NCBI RefSeq assembly: GCF_035046485.1
Contig: NC_085138.1
Coordinates: 365,431,238-365,495,237 of the forward strand
From: Aedes albopictus
Lineage: Eukaryota > Arthropoda > Insecta > Diptera > Culicidae
Direction of reading: 5' to 3'
DNA: 64,000 bases
The notes beneath the pieces are model-generated. The model saw only the letters and a program-made list of their open reading frames with translations, made no database searches and was not told where the DNA came from. This document shows, in pieces, positions 11,000 through 21,070 of the stretch (its first letter is position 1; each line of letters starts with the position of its first letter). A program made the translations under genes and the position numbers.

Positions 11000-13900
11000 A
11001 TGGATCTTCAGGACAACGTTCGACAGACCCGGTCACGGACGAGGGCTATACAGCAGGAGAATGCGAACGTAGCACCGACCGATAGCGATAAGGTGTCGAT
11101 TTCGTCGTCGAATGATTCGTCTATCCCTACCATTGGAAATGGTGACGGAGGTGAGTTGCGCGAATGCGGCGGTTGTGAATTACCCAACAACGCTGAGCGG
11201 TATATGGTACGGTGTCAGAATTGTAATTTCTGGTACCATTTTTCCTGCGCGAATGTTGACACGACCACTGTGCGTTCAACCACTTTCGTATGTGCGAAAT
11301 GCACTTCTGGGGGGGCTTCAAATGCACTCGAACCAACCCCAAGTGTAATTAGTGCGATTAGTGGTTTGTCAAGTTCGTCGAGTGCACGTAGGGCAAGAGT
11401 GGAACGCGAATTGCAGCGGCTAGAGGAAGAGAAGAAGCTTTTGGAAGATCTGAGTCGCGAGAAGGCCGAGAAGGAACGGGCGCTATACGAGCGAGAGCTG
11501 CAGGAAAAGCTGGAACGAGAAAGGCAGTACATCGCGCGGAAGCATGAATTGCTGAACCAGCAGGACGGCGACGAAGACAGAAGTGTACGTAGTATGCGGA
11601 GCAGCCAGAGGAGCGAGAAACGCACTGAAGAATGGGTGAAGCAGGCCAAGGTAACCGAGAGTTCCGGTGTGGTGGTCGTTGTACAGACACCAAAACCGAC
11701 GTCTGCGATTGCTGATCATCAGGGTGATGCAAGTTCTGGTCGTCCGCAGGTGGTACATCCTTCGTCAACGCCCTTGAAGTCTACGGCAGCAGTAGTTCCC
11801 CCCGTTATTGGCGACAACAGAGTAGGAGTGGGAATTGAGGTAAAATCGATCCCGCGGACTCTGGGAAGCATCACTATCGGAGACGAGTCCGAGGAATCTC
11901 TCGAAGGTGCAGTCGGAGCAGACGAGGATGAACGCGACGAATTACCACTCGTGAATCTTCAGCCATATGAGGATCTGTTAAAGGTTGAAGAAGTGGTGCC
12001 AGTCGGCGCGAACACTGGTGCAATTCCGAAGACTAACCGTTTCGGTACCCATTACAAGCGCTGGAGTGTTGAAACCGGGGAGCTACGGAAACAAAATGCA
12101 CTACAGTTGCAGCGACAGTCGGAAGCGGAACGTCGGGCCATTCAGGACCTGCAGGAGAAGCACCGTGTGGATATCGACACCAGGCGTAGGAGGGAAGTCG
12201 ATCTCGTGAATCGAATAACCAGCCTGCAACTGCAGCACGACGCTGAGCTGAAACTGGTTCGTGACTCGGAAGCGAATTTGCGAAAGCTACAGGATTGCGA
12301 ACGGGCAGATCTGAAATCGACGATTGGGACCCTAGAAAAGCAACTCATCGAGGACAGGGAACGGATGCGCGCTTCGGAAGTAGATTTGCGCAATCAACTT
12401 GATCAGCGGCAGCGCGAATGCGAAGCACTTCGACTTCAAGTGGCAGAGCTGGAGAGCGAATTACAGTGCCTTCGTGAAATGGAGCAGCAGTTGCAGTCAC
12501 AAATTACAGCGAGTCGCCAGCGTGAACATGGAGCCATTCGTGTACGGAATGAAGCGGAGAAGCAGTACTGGGACCTGCACGAGGAGGTTCAACAGATCAT
12601 CAATCGAAATGAGGATCAGTCTGCTGACGGTGCTTGTTCACCTCCGTTACCCCCTCCTCCAGCGTCGTGGTTTGAACCCGTGAACACTGCTAGCGTCAAC
12701 CACTGCGATATCAATCCTCCGTTTCTTCTTCCTCCACCCCCTCCAAGTCTTTCGGCTGTGAACACATTTGCTGCCATGCCGAGGATCCAGCCTCAGCTGC
12801 TTTCTCAATCTGAAGTTCCGGCTTATGTGGGCGATCAGCTCGGGCCGTCGCCCCAGCAACTCGCTGCAAGACAGGTGGTTACGAAGGAACTTCCCATTTT
12901 TTCCGGGGATCCGATAGACTGGCCACTGTTCATAAGCAGCTATCAACACTCGACGGAGACTTGCGGATACTCGAACTCTGAAAACCTTTTGCGTCTGCAG
13001 CGTAGTATACGAGGTTGCGCGAAGGAATCTGTCAGCAGTTTTTTGCTCCACCCGTCCACTGTACCGCAAGTATTGTCCACTCTGCAGCAGTTGTACGGAC
13101 GCCCAGAGCAAATCGTCAATAACATGATCGCGAAGGTTCGCGCGACACCCCCTCCGAAGCCCGATCGTTTCGAGACACTAGTCAGCTTTGGTCTGGTGGT
13201 TCAAAACCTTTGCGGGCATCTGAAGGCAGTAGGGCTAGAGAAACACCTAGCGAACCCCGTTCTTCTTCAGGAATTGGTCGACAAACTGCCAGCGACGGTG
13301 AAGTTTAGCTGGGCGCTCTACCAAGAACAAGTGCCGATTGTTGATTTGACCGTTTTCAGCGACTACAAGGGGAAGGTATCTGCCGCTGCAAGCGGCGTGA
13401 CACAACTGTCCAACCTTCCGCAGAGAGCGGTAAAAGAAGAACGGATTCGCCCAAAAGACAGATCTTTCGTAAACGCACACGTGTCCACGGACGCGCCGAA
13501 GGAGAATCGTCGAGAGCAGGTTGGTAAAACCGTCGCGAACAGTGGAAGAATCGAGGATACGAATAGCAGAAAAACTTGTTCAGTCTGCAACACCGGCGGC
13601 CACGAAATAGAGAGCTGCAGTTCGTTCAAAGGCTTGGATTTGGACGGCAGATGGAAGGCGGTGAAAGTGAACAAGCTCTGTGCACGGTGTCTTACATCAC
13701 ACGCGCGGTGGCCGTGCAAAGGAGAGGTCTGCGGAATCAACGGTTGCCCGAAGCGACACCACCGTTTGCTCCATTTCGAGCCACCATCGGCGGCCAACGC
13801 TACTAACGCAGTGGTTACAGTACACAGTCAGTTGTCTTCTACCACGCTCTTTCGCATCCTTCCGGTCACTCTGTTCGGGCATAAAGGACAAGTCGATACC

Positions 13901-16900
13901 TACGCATTCCTCGACGACGGATCATCCGTGACGCTCGTAGAGAGATCTATCGCTGATGCGCTTGGAGTCAGCGGCGAGCTAGAGACGCTTCACATCGAGT
14001 GGACGGGCGGAATCAACAAAACAATCGATGGGTCAGAATTAGTTACGCTGGAGATATCCGAATCCGGTGGAGGCAAACGCTACAAACTGTCGGAAGTGTA
14101 CACGGTGAAGAACCTCGGATTACCGCAGCAGACTACAGACTACGAAGAACTGTCTTCGCGATTCGCTCACCTCGGCAAGCTTCCGGTGAAAAGCTTCAAG
14201 CGCGCCGTACCGGGTATCCTTATTGGACAGAGCAATTCGCATCTACTGGCTACTCTAAAGCTACGAGAAGGACAAATCAACGACCCGATTGCTACAAAAA
14301 CCAGGATCGGATGGGCCGTATGTGGTAGCCTTCGGAAACCACAAGCGCGAACGATACATAGACAGCTTAGCATGTGCGCCGAGCCGACTGTCGTGGATCT
14401 TCACGAGTACGTTCGCCGATTTTTCGATATCGAGAGCATGGGGGTGGCCGTCGTACCTTCGGTGAAAGGAGCAGAGGAGCAACGTGCATACAAAATTTTG
14501 GAGGCGACCACGCGACGGTCGAACAGCGAAAAATTCGAGACAGGTCTGCTCTGGAAACATGATTATGTGGAGTTCCCAAATAGCCGACCGATGGCGGAAC
14601 GAAGATTCCGACTACTCGAGAAACGTTTAGCCCGGACCCCTGAGCTGTACGACGCCGTCCGTCGGCAAATAGCCGACTTCAAAGCGAAAGGATATATACA
14701 CGAAGCATCAGTGGAGGAACTGGAAGGATTCGATCTGCGACGGACCTGGTACTTGCCGATTGGAGTCGTCGTCAACGAGAAAAAACCTGGAAAAGTTCGT
14801 ATCATCTGGGATGCCGCAGCGAAGGTCGAGGGCATATCGTTGAACTCCATGCTACTCACGGGTCCGGATCTTCTGACACCACTCCTGTCAGTGATGTTTC
14901 CGTACCGAGAACGCCAAGTAGCCGTGTCAGCAGACATCAAGGAAATGTTCCTGCAAATTTTGATTCGCGAGCAAGACCGCAGCGCACTGCTTTTTCCATA
15001 CAGGGACTCTCCGGAGCTTCCGATGAGTACCATGGTCTCCGACGTGGCAATTTTCGGAGCGGCCTGCTCCCCAGCTCACTCACAGTTCGTCAAGAACATG
15101 AACGCGGCCGAACAAGAAGCGGAGCTTCCACGAGGAGCAGCAGCGGTAAAGAAGCGGCACTACGTGGACGACTACGTGGATAGTTTCGATACGGCAGAAG
15201 AGGCATTTGAGGTAGCGAAGGAAGTGATCGAGGTGCATAGAAGAGCAGGATTCCACATTCGTAACTGGATGTCGAGCGACAATAGCGTGCTAGAGCAGTT
15301 GGGAGAAGCGAAGCAGAAACCGGCAAAATCAATGTTGCCGGACAAGGAGACCTGTTTCGAGCGAGTGCTGGGAATGGCGTGGATGCAAGAAGAGGACGTT
15401 TTCGCCTTTACGCTGCAGTTCTGCGATAAGGTGCGCTACTTACTAGACGATTCCATCATTCCGACAAAAAGGGAAATGCTTCGGCTTGTCATGAGCATCT
15501 ACGACCCTTTGGGACTAGTTGCATCATTCGTAATACAAGGCAAAATAATCATCCAGGAGGTGTGGCGGACAGACACGGATTGGGACATCAAAATTCCGCA
15601 GGAAATCGCTACCCGCTGGGTGGAATGGATATCGGTGCTGAAGAAAATAGATAGCCTGCGCATTCCTCGGTGTTATTTTCCAGGCTACGACCCAGAGAGC
15701 TTCAAAACCCTTGAATTGCACGTGTTTGTGGATGCGAGCGCACAAGCTTTCGCAGCGGTTGCGTATTTCCGTATCGTCGACCAAGGGCAAGTCAGAGTGG
15801 CGCTTGTTTCTTCCAAAACGAAGGTCGCACCACTTCGCGAACTATCGATACCTAGGCTAGAGTTGATGGCAGCGTTGCTGGGAGCCCGCTTGCGGAAGAC
15901 GATAAAGGAGAACCATTCGTTGGAGATCAGGAGGACCTACTTTTGGAGCGATTCTACGACCGTTTGTTCGTGGATCAAATCCGACACGCGTCGGTACCGC
16001 CAGTTTGTCGCGTTCAGGATCAACGAAATATTAAACCTTTCGAGTATCGATGAATGGCGGTGGATTTCGACAAGAGCGAATGTAGCAGATGAAGCGACGA
16101 AGTGGGGAAAGGGACCTTCCTGCAACGTTAATAGCCGTTGGTTTCAAGGACCCGATTTTCTCTACCGCAGCGCAGACCATTGGTCGATGGTTCCGGAAGA
16201 AGGCACAGATGAAAGCGATAAGGAACTACGGGAGGCGTACGTGTGCAGTCATCTACTGAGGCAACCGATTGTCAATACTAGCCGATTTTCACGGTACGAA
16301 AGATTGTTGCGGTCGATGGCGTACGTTCATCATTTCGTGGACAGGCTGCGGGATCGGAAAAGTAGTAAGCCTAAGTACTCTGCTGGGCTGACAAGTGTGG
16401 AGATGCAGAAGGCGGAAAGAACGTTATGGTCAGTTGCACAGTCTGAGGAGTTTCCGAATGAGGTTGCGACGCTGAAGCAGAATTTGGAACGCAGCAGTGA
16501 AGACCAGAAACAACTAGAAGCATCAAGTCGTCTTGTGAAGCAGTCACCATTCGCGGATAAATTTGGTGTGCTGCCGGTCGGAAGTCGAGCTGCAGAAGCA
16601 CATGTGCTAGCCTACGACGCGAAATTCCCTATTATTTTGCCAAGGAAGCACCGAATTACCGAGCTATTGCTGGACTACTTTCATAGACAATTTGGTCACG
16701 CGAATGATGAAACTGTGGTCAATGAGGTGCGGCAGAAATTTCACGTGCCTCGCCTGCGAGTGGAAGTTCGTCTAGCAAGGAAGCGCTGCATGTGGTGTCG
16801 TGTGAACAAGATAACACCTGTGGCACCGAAGATGGGACCACTACCAGCGTTACGAATGCAGCCCTTTGTACGTCCGTTCACATACATCGGAATAGACTTA

Positions 16901-17932
16901 TTTGGCCCGTATTTAGTGAAAGTTGGACGCAGCGTGGCGAAACGATGGGTTTGTCTTTTCACCTGCCTCACGGTTAGAGCCATTCACCTCGAGGTAGTCG
17001 CAAGTTTGTCCACCGATTCGTGCAAGAAAGCCATCAGACGCTTCATAGCACGACGAGGCTCCCCCTTGGAGATATACTCTGACAATGGCTCGAATTTCGT
17101 TGGAGCGAATCGAGAGTTGCAGGAAGAAATCAGCCAAATTCATACCGAATTGGGCAGCACTTTCACAAATGCCAAAACCCAGTGGAAATTCAATCCACCT
17201 GCCGCTCCACACATGGGAGGTTGCTGGGAGAGGATGGTACGTGCCGTTAAATCAGCCCTAGGATCTGTTCCGGTAGTGAGGAAGCTCGACGACGAGTCGT
17301 TTACAACGGTGTTAGCAGAAGCTGAAAGTATGGTGAACTCCAGACCATTGACGTTCATCCCGCTAGAAACGGCCGACCATGAATCGCTGACCCCTAACCA
17401 TTTCTTGTTGCTGAGCTCGAGTGGAGTGCGAGAACCGGAGAAGATGCCAACAGATGCAGGTATGGCACTGAAGAACAGCTGGAACATGGTGAAACATACG
17501 CTGGACAACTTTTGGCGCCGGTGGGTCAAAGAATACCTGCCAACTATCATCAGAAGGACGAAGTGGTTCCAAGACGTGCAGCCGATCAAAGTAGGGGATC
17601 TCGTGCTTGTAGCAGACGAAAATGTCCGGAACCGATGGCTGCGTGGAAGAGTAGTACGGACAATTCCGGGAAAGGATGGAGTACCGCGTCAAGCGGAAGT
17701 GAGGACATCAGGAGGAGTACTGAAGAGGCCGACATCTAAGTTGGCTGTGTTGGACGTTGCCGGATCTGGTGACGCCGAACCGGAAGTTAGGGCGACACGG
17801 GGGGGAGGATGTTCGCCGACACAGCCCATAGTTTTGAATGCCCCTGTTGAATGGCAACGTGAGCCACTGCCTGTGGTCGTTCGATCTGACGGCAGCGATG
17901 AAGCGTCAAATGGGATGACGAGCAAAACATAA
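11000..17932 (+). CDS. BEL/Pao Gag-Pol polyprotein, 2310 aa, intact
   Basis: One frame starts 27 bp after the 5' LTR. A PHD-type C4HC3 finger lies at residues 56-101 (Cys 56, 59, 72, 75; His 80; Cys 83, 98, 101), followed by charged coiled coils at about 128-215 and 357-537 and a proline-rich linker. A DUF1759-type Gag domain (about 627-795) is followed by CCHC zinc knuckles (about 857-923). The A17-type aspartic protease has DDG at 972-974. RT has Asp1312 and YVDD at 1388-1391. RNase H has Asp1578, Glu1621 and Asp1651. The integrase has an HHCC region near 1890-1932, Asp1966, Asp2028 and Glu2077. A DUF5641-like C-terminal domain follows. The last 40 residues are encoded inside the 3' LTR. 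No stop or frameshift interrupts it, and all catalytic residues seen are present. The protein would assemble cytoplasmic particles, copy the RNA and integrate the cDNA. Confidence 0.96.
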   Translation: MDLQDNVRQTRSRTRAIQQENANVAPTDSDKVSISSSNDSSIPTIGNGDGGELRECGGCELPNNAERYMVRCQNCNFWYHFSCANVDTTTVRSTTFVCAKCTSGGASNALEPTPSVISAISGLSSSSSARRARVERELQRLEEEKKLLEDLSREKAEKERALYERELQEKLERERQYIARKHELLNQQDGDEDRSVRSMRSSQRSEKRTEEWVKQAKVTESSGVVVVVQTPKPTSAIADHQGDASSGRPQVVHPSSTPLKSTAAVVPPVIGDNRVGVGIEVKSIPRTLGSITIGDESEESLEGAVGADEDERDELPLVNLQPYEDLLKVEEVVPVGANTGAIPKTNRFGTHYKRWSVETGELRKQNALQLQRQSEAERRAIQDLQEKHRVDIDTRRRREVDLVNRITSLQLQHDAELKLVRDSEANLRKLQDCERADLKSTIGTLEKQLIEDRERMRASEVDLRNQLDQRQRECEALRLQVAELESELQCLREMEQQLQSQITASRQREHGAIRVRNEAEKQYWDLHEEVQQIINRNEDQSADGACSPPLPPPPASWFEPVNTASVNHCDINPPFLLPPPPPSLSAVNTFAAMPRIQPQLLSQSEVPAYVGDQLGPSPQQLAARQVVTKELPIFSGDPIDWPLFISSYQHSTETCGYSNSENLLRLQRSIRGCAKESVSSFLLHPSTVPQVLSTLQQLYGRPEQIVNNMIAKVRATPPPKPDRFETLVSFGLVVQNLCGHLKAVGLEKHLANPVLLQELVDKLPATVKFSWALYQEQVPIVDLTVFSDYKGKVSAAASGVTQLSNLPQRAVKEERIRPKDRSFVNAHVSTDAPKENRREQVGKTVANSGRIEDTNSRKTCSVCNTGGHEIESCSSFKGLDLDGRWKAVKVNKLCARCLTSHARWPCKGEVCGINGCPKRHHRLLHFEPPSAANATNAVVTVHSQLSSTTLFRILPVTLFGHKGQVDTYAFLDDGSSVTLVERSIADALGVSGELETLHIEWTGGINKTIDGSELVTLEISESGGGKRYKLSEVYTVKNLGLPQQTTDYEELSSRFAHLGKLPVKSFKRAVPGILIGQSNSHLLATLKLREGQINDPIATKTRIGWAVCGSLRKPQARTIHRQLSMCAEPTVVDLHEYVRRFFDIESMGVAVVPSVKGAEEQRAYKILEATTRRSNSEKFETGLLWKHDYVEFPNSRPMAERRFRLLEKRLARTPELYDAVRRQIADFKAKGYIHEASVEELEGFDLRRTWYLPIGVVVNEKKPGKVRIIWDAAAKVEGISLNSMLLTGPDLLTPLLSVMFPYRERQVAVSADIKEMFLQILIREQDRSALLFPYRDSPELPMSTMVSDVAIFGAACSPAHSQFVKNMNAAEQEAELPRGAAAVKKRHYVDDYVDSFDTAEEAFEVAKEVIEVHRRAGFHIRNWMSSDNSVLEQLGEAKQKPAKSMLPDKETCFERVLGMAWMQEEDVFAFTLQFCDKVRYLLDDSIIPTKREMLRLVMSIYDPLGLVASFVIQGKIIIQEVWRTDTDWDIKIPQEIATRWVEWISVLKKIDSLRIPRCYFPGYDPESFKTLELHVFVDASAQAFAAVAYFRIVDQGQVRVALVSSKTKVAPLRELSIPRLELMAALLGARLRKTIKENHSLEIRRTYFWSDSTTVCSWIKSDTRRYRQFVAFRINEILNLSSIDEWRWISTRANVADEATKWGKGPSCNVNSRWFQGPDFLYRSADHWSMVPEEGTDESDKELREAYVCSHLLRQPIVNTSRFSRYERLLRSMAYVHHFVDRLRDRKSSKPKYSAGLTSVEMQKAERTLWSVAQSEEFPNEVATLKQNLERSSEDQKQLEASSRLVKQSPFADKFGVLPVGSRAAEAHVLAYDAKFPIILPRKHRITELLLDYFHRQFGHANDETVVNEVRQKFHVPRLRVEVRLARKRCMWCRVNKITPVAPKMGPLPALRMQPFVRPFTYIGIDLFGPYLVKVGRSVAKRWVCLFTCLTVRAIHLEVVASLSTDSCKKAIRRFIARRGSPLEIYSDNGSNFVGANRELQEEISQIHTELGSTFTNAKTQWKFNPPAAPHMGGCWERMVRAVKSALGSVPVVRKLDDESFTTVLAEAESMVNSRPLTFIPLETADHESLTPNHFLLLSSSGVREPEKMPTDAGMALKNSWNMVKHTLDNFWRRWVKEYLPTIIRRTKWFQDVQPIKVGDLVLVADENVRNRWLRGRVVRTIPGKDGVPRQAEVRTSGGVLKRPTSKLAVLDVAGSGDAEPEVRATRGGGCSPTQPIVLNAPVEWQREPLPVVVRSDGSDEASNGMTSKT
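17799..17809 (+). promoter_or_regulatory. Polypurine tract of the BEL element
   Basis: GGGGGGGAGGA lies directly against the 3' LTR start (17,810), the position used to prime plus-strand DNA. It is inside the coding frame. Confidence 0.85.
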
Positions 17933-18282
17933 TTCTAAACGGACGGTGATAATTGGATTGTGAACCAAGACAAATTATTTGGATTGTATTTGAATCTTTT
18001 TTGTATTTGTATTTAATGCTAAGGTGAATTGTTTATATTCCTAAAACTAGTTTAAAACTTATTACTATATTGTGCATAATCTACAGGTTGAAAATTAGAA
18101 CGTTTAAAATATTGTTGTGAATTAGACAAACGGTAGTACGGAGACTGAAATGTGAGTGAAAAAGAAATGTACTATGCAAACTTATCCTAAAATAAAACTT
18201 TCCCTTTAGCTTTAAGCTGATCTCACCGAATTCCTCGGGACTGATTACTGCTGAAAGAACTCCTGCTAAGTCTATCGCAACA
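17810..18282 (+). repeat. BEL/Pao 3' LTR
   Basis: 473 bp, TG...CA. Its first 123 bp also encode the last 40 residues of the polyprotein plus the TAA stop (17,930-17,932). AATAAA at 18,191-18,196 is the likely polyadenylation signal. It is followed by the target duplication CAGAC. Confidence 0.97.
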
Positions 18283-18287
18283 CAGAC

Positions 18288-18859
18288 CATTACCAGACGA
18301 TGCTTCCGGTTTTCCAATAGGAAGGCGAAGATTCAAGGAAAGAAAAATCATACAGGATTCATTCAGAAATTCATCCTTAAGGTGAAGATATGACGATGCC
18401 ACAACCAGCACAAACCGACATTCAGTTCTTCAGATTTGTGCTCTTGAAAATTCGGGGTGTGGTTTCGACATATTTTCACCTTAAGGTTTTCTGAAGTAGG
18501 TTTATCATGTCATGCAAATTCCTTCTACTATCCCAATTCAGATTCCATCTGTTTTTCCTCTTGGAAATTCTATTGACAATCCTCTTCGAATTACATCCGG
18601 AGTTTTTTTTGGATTATTAGCGGATTTTTTTTTTACATATTTCCTCCAGTGATAAACTCAGACACCCTGATTTCACTGAACTCGTTTCTGAATAACATTC
18701 CTTCAAAAATATCATTACTAGTTTTCTCATAGATTTCATCTGAAGTTCTTTCTGGAATCGCTTTCAGAGGTTTTCTGGGATTTCTCTCACTAACTCTCCA
18801 GTAATTTCTAGCAGGTCCTTCCAGTTTTTCACCGGAAAAGCTTCCTGCAATTTTTCCAA
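18288..18859. repeat. Degenerate TTCC/GGAA minisatellite remnants
   Basis: Irregular runs such as TTCCTCTTGGAAATTC and TTTCTGGAATCGC, the decayed form of the 12-bp motif seen cleanly at 23.4-26.4 kb. No gene. Confidence 0.5.
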
Positions 18860-18861
18860 TA

Positions 18862-19154
18862 CACAGAAAAAAATATGTAATTAAAATTCAGCGAGAAATC
18901 ATGCACATAAAGGGAATGCTAGAGTTAGTGCACTTTTACATGAGATATAATGTAAAATTACAGTACCATCGTGTAAATTTCCACCAACCATCGCGTAAAC
19001 CATCATGGACTCCAACCGGTTACGCGACTATTAGCGGAAATTTACACGAACGTAACGTAATTTTACATGATATCTCATGTAAATATGCACTAACTCTAGC
19101 ATTCCCTCTATGTGCATGATTTTTCGCTGAATTTTACATGATTTTTTTTCTGTG
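18862..19154. mobile_element. TA-flanked MITE with CACAGAAAAAAAT termini, 293 bp
   Basis: The left end CACAGAAAAAAAT matches the complement of the right end ATTTTTTTTCTGTG, with TA on both sides (18,860-18,861 and 19,155-19,156). Inner arms pair over ATGCACATA...GGGAATGCTAGAGTTAGTGCA and TTTACATGAGATAT. No coding capacity. Confidence 0.85.
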
Positions 19155-19156
19155 TA

Positions 19157-19770
19157 GCTCTGTTTAAGATATATTCCAGGAATTTTCCTAGAATTTCGTT
19201 TTGAGTTGTTCTCGAGATTTTTCCAGAAGTTGCACCCGGGAAATGTTCTTGTGGGTTCCATGTTTTTCTCATAGTGTTCCTCGCGGGATCTTTCCCGTGA
19301 TTTATCGCAGGGTCTTCATACAGGCTTTCGGGTTTTCTTCCAGATATGTATTTTGCTTTCTCTTGGATTTTTTTGCAAAATCATTTCCGGAATTCCTCTC
19401 TGGATTTGTAACTCTTCCGGAGTTACTTCCAGGGCTTCTGACGGCATTCATTCAACATCCCGAATTTATTTCTAAGATCCCCCGCAGTTCTTCTCGGGGT
19501 AATTACTAGAGCTTTTCATCGGATTACCATCGAAATTTGTTCCGACGAACAAAAGATTTTTCTCCCGGGATTACAATACATCCTAGAGCTTTACCTGAAT
19601 GAAGGCTGAGATACTCAGAAGAAATTCCAGTTAAAATTGCGGAAAGAATCTGCATGAAAACTTGGATAGAGCTTCAAAAGGAATCCGGTAGAAATTACGG
19701 AAAGTATTGCAAATTGTATTCACGGAGAGACTTCCAGAAAAGCTTCGCATAGAATAACTGAAAAGGTTCC
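19157..19770. repeat. Degenerate minisatellite remnants
   Basis: Repeated TTCCxGxAATTTT-like phrases in loose tandem. The 102-codon open frame starting at 19,201 is such a phrase translated and has no domain. Confidence 0.5.
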
Positions 19771-20115
19771 CAGAAAATTCATAAAGAAAAGCCGGAAAAA
19801 CTATGCCCGAACTAGCGGAAAATTTTCAAAAAAATATTTTTGAGAAGGTAATTTTATAAGCTTTGTTCGCTGAAATTTTTGGAATGTACTTTTTTTAGTT
19901 ACTGAGTTATGGCCAATTTTGTGAAAATGACCTTGTAAGCCTATATTATATGGTCATTTTTTTACAAAATTTGTCATAATTCAGGAACGAAAATTAATTG
20001 CATTCCAAAAATTTTAGCGATCAAAGCTTATGAATTCACCTTCCCAAAAAATTTTTTTTGAAAATTTTCCACGAGTTCGGACATAGTTTTTCCGGCTTTT
20101 CTTTACGAATTTTCT
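19771..20115. mobile_element. Foldback element, about 345 bp
   Basis: The left arm AGAAAATTCATAAAGAAAAG, continuing through CCGGAAAAACTATG, pairs with the right arm ending in CTTTTCTTTACGAATTTTCT. Inner arms pair near 19,860 and 20,020 (AATTTTTGGAATG / CATTCCAAAAATT). No coding frame, and I see no clear target duplication. Confidence 0.75.
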
Positions 20116-20719
20116 CAACGGTGGAAAATTTTGTGGAAAACTTTTTTCACTTTATATATTTTTTGGATTCCTGAGAAAAAAATTTCTTTCATTTTCTAAA
20201 AAAAACTTTGTTTCTACGATGCTTCGTTATTGAGTTATGATTTTTCAAAGTAAGTAGTGTCAGGGGAAAACAAAAAAAATCCACCTGAGTTTTCCGGGAA
20301 AATAGGTGACACTGATTTTTTCTCAATTTTTTTTTGTTCATATATCCATGAGCCCTGCCTGTGGAAAAAGTTCATGAAAATCTGAGACCCTTCAGCCCAA
20401 ACCCGTAGGGTAATAAAAAAATCCCCAGGTTTCTTCTTTGACTTTCTAAAGGAAACTTTGGTCAAACTTCTAAAAAATCAATTTTTTGTGAAAAATCCTT
20501 CTAAGAATTTCTGAATGTATGCCCAGAGGCATTTCTGAAGAGATCCCTGGAGGAATTTCTAAAGCAAACCTCGCAGGATTTTTTATAGGAATCATTGGAG
20601 GAATTACTGAGGAAATCTATTGAAGGGTTTCTAGGTAATTTTTTTCCCTGTAGGGATACACAACCACTGCGACCATTAATTGATCTATTGTGGTAAGACC
20701 CAGTTGCTTTATGCAGTAC
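20116..20719. other. AT-rich, weakly repetitive DNA, no gene
   Basis: Poly-A/T stretches and GGAATTTCT-like fragments. The 76-codon minus-strand open frame near 20,235-20,465 has no recognisable domain. Confidence 0.45.
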
Positions 20720-20730
20720 ATTAGTACACT

Positions 20731-20920
20731 TGTGGAGCGGACCTGGTGTGATGGTTAGAACACTTGACTATCACGCCGAGGACCTGGGATCGAATCCCAC
20801 TCCCGACAAACTCGCAAAATGTGAGTTCTTCCTTCGGAAGGGAAGTAAAGCGTGGGTCCCGAGATGAACTAGCCTAGGGCTAAAAATCTCGTTAATACAG
20901 ATAATAATAATAAAAAAAAA
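20731..20920 (+). mobile_element. Feilai-like tRNA-derived SINE, 190 bp
   Basis: A-box-like TGGTGTGATGG at 20,744-20,754 and B box GGGATCGAATCCC at 20,786-20,798. The body includes GACTTCCTTCGGAAGGG-like sequence (TTCCTTCGGAAGGGAAGTAA) and CCCGAGATGAACTAGCC, which I recall from mosquito Feilai SINEs. The 3' end is ATAATAATAATAAAAAA. A perfect 11-bp target duplication ATTAGTACACT lies at 20,720-20,730 and 20,921-20,931. Confidence 0.88.
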
Positions 20921-21070
20921 ATTAGTACACTCACTAGTATTAAGAACTAGCGATTGTTTTTTTTTTTTTTTAGGCCTGCATTATACCCCAGTCTGGAATA
21001 GCTTCCAAAATGAAAGCCACTACCTTCTTGGGATTTATATTTCACCAGATATCTAGGTAATCCTTAAATA

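Larger units (their letters stand above)
10500..18282 (+). mobile_element. Complete BEL/Pao LTR retrotransposon, 7783 bp
   Basis: Two 473-bp LTRs (10,500-10,972 and 17,810-18,282) flank one uninterrupted polyprotein frame (11,000-17,932). The LTRs run TG...CA and differ at four positions (10,574/17,884; 10,610/17,920; 10,631/17,941; 10,892/18,202). A 5-bp target duplication CAGAC lies at 10,495-10,499 and 18,283-18,287, the size usual for BEL/Pao. A polypurine tract precedes the 3' LTR. The domain order protease, RT, RNase H, integrase with an A17-type protease is BEL/Pao. Intact coding and 99% LTR identity indicate a recent, potentially autonomous insertion. Confidence 0.97.

Noticed and set aside
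11008..17925. Many 60-156-codon frames on both strands within the BEL polyprotein
   Set aside because: Shadow frames of a well-supported 2310-codon gene; none shows a domain of its own.
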